A stretch of 5,626 bases of DNA. It comes from an uncultured Clostridium sp. Lineage in GTDB: Bacteria > Bacillota > Clostridia > Clostridiales > Clostridiaceae. This document shows positions 4,945 to 5,626 of this stretch, piece by piece. The position numbers were made by a program, and so were the translations under genes. Location of the stretch: assembly GCA_934777095.1 (NCBI GenBank), contig CAKVNP010000169.1:1-5626 (forward strand). The letters run 5' to 3'. The first letter of the stretch is position 1, and every line of letters starts with the position of its first letter. The notes under the pieces were generated by a model, which was given only the letters and a program-made list of their open reading frames with translations, was not told where the DNA came from and ran no database searches.

Positions 4945-5626
4945 ATGAAAGAAAATACATACCCAAGAATAATGATTGCAGGAGCTTCTAGTGGTTCAGG
5001 GAAAACTACTGTAACTTGTGCTTTACTAAAGGCCTTAAAAAATAGAAACTTAAAAGTCACAGCTTTTAAATGTGGGCCTGATTATATTGATCCTATGTTT
5101 CATTCGGAAGTTATCGGAATAAAGTCAAGAAATCTAGATTTATTTTTTACAGATGAAGAAACAACTACTAATCTTTTTTGTAAAAATGCCGAAGGTTCTG
5201 ATATTTCAGTAATGGAAGGTGTTATGGGATTTTATGATGGACTTACCATGACTAGTTCTAAGGCAAGTTCATATGAAGTATCTAAGGTTACCAAAACTCC
5301 TGTTATATTAGTACTAAACTGTAGCGGAATGGCTGTATCTATTATTGCAAGCATCAAGGGATATTTAGATTATAAGCCAGATAATGAAATTAAGGGTGTA
5401 ATTCTGAATAATGTTTCTGGCATGATTTATGATGAAATTAAGGATGCAATTGAAAAAGAACTAAACATAAAAGCTTTTGGATATCTGCCAAATATGAAGG
5501 AAATAGCTATTGAAAGCAGACATTTAGGCCTAATCACAGCTAAAGAAATAGATGATTTAGAAGTAAAGATGGATGCAATGGCAAAAGCAATTGAAAAAAC
5601 AGTTGATCTTGATGAGATAATCAAAA
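4945..5626 (+). CDS. cbiA: Cobyrinate a,c-diamide synthase, N-terminal half (cut by window end)
   Basis: CbiA/CobB uses glutamine and ATP to amidate the a and c side chains of cobyrinate (cob(II)yrinic acid) in cobalamin synthesis. The 227 visible residues form the N-terminal ATP-dependent synthetase domain: a P-loop GASSGSGKTT at 13-22, the family signature KCGPDYIDPMFH at 42-53, and EGVMGFYDG at 91-99. The C-terminal glutamine amidotransferase domain with its catalytic cysteine lies beyond the right edge; full proteins are about 450 residues, so about half is shown. The frame is open to the edge, with no damage seen. The ATG has GGTGAGG (4933-4939) 5 bases upstream. The hydrogenobyrinate enzyme of the aerobic pathway is a close homologue, but a clostridial setting favours the anaerobic one. 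Other cobalamin genes probably follow downstream. Confidence 0.93.
   Translation, partial: MKENTYPRIMIAGASSGSGKTTVTCALLKALKNRNLKVTAFKCGPDYIDPMFHSEVIGIKSRNLDLFFTDEETTTNLFCKNAEGSDISVMEGVMGFYDGLTMTSSKASSYEVSKVTKTPVILVLNCSGMAVSIIASIKGYLDYKPDNEIKGVILNNVSGMIYDEIKDAIEKELNIKAFGYLPNMKEIAIESRHLGLITAKEIDDLEVKMDAMAKAIEKTVDLDEIIK

Noticed and set aside
5427..5624. Minus-strand open frame of 65 codons
   Set aside because: It is antisense to cbiA, whose sense frame carries clear family motifs.

Overview
The window looks like chromosomal DNA from a Clostridium-type anaerobic Firmicute. The base composition is strongly A+T-rich. Genes are preceded by strong purine-rich ribosome binding sites (GAGGTGA, GGAGGGG, AAGGAGAG). 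Intergenic terminators are GC-anchored hairpins with T-tails, and the right end enters a cobyrinate diamide synthase gene of cobalamin synthesis. This assignment is inferred from style and gene content, not from a database match. Eight protein genes are supported, one of them cut by the right edge. No rRNA, tRNA, CRISPR array or transposase was seen.

Layout, left to right. A small acidic, cysteine-rich protein with one C-terminal membrane segment (99-395) ends in two tandem hairpin terminators (405-497). They separate it from a convergent PilZ-domain (c-di-GMP receptor type) gene on the minus strand (544-1185). The region between that gene and the divergent M28 peptidase gene (1186-1373) holds a sigma-D-like promoter for the PilZ gene, a perfect 10+10 palindrome over its expected transcription start, and a sigma-A-like promoter for the peptidase gene. 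The peptidase (1374-2345) is an exported lipoprotein with all expected zinc ligands. Methylglyoxal synthase mgsA follows (2465-2836).

Next comes an S66-family (LD-carboxypeptidase / MccF-like) peptidase gene on the minus strand (2905-3759). It is tightly bracketed by two related palindromic repeat elements, A (2840-2903) and B (3779-3900), lying 1 base from its stop codon and 7 bases from the upstream candidate start codon. The gene and its repeats form a compact unit between mgsA and the next plus-strand gene.

The right part has two small soluble proteins I do not recognise (3988-4320 and 4437-4850), each with its own promoter candidate and terminator, then the start of cbiA (4945 to the window end). 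The terminator just before cbiA leaves almost no room for an ordinary promoter, and its left arm is complementary to the cbiA ribosome binding site, so attenuation or read-through control is possible.

The genes do not form one pathway. This is mainly a housekeeping stretch of single-gene units. The points most worth a second look are the repeat-bracketed S66 gene, the motility-type promoter and palindrome of the PilZ gene, the cysteine-rich membrane microprotein, and the leader of cbiA.
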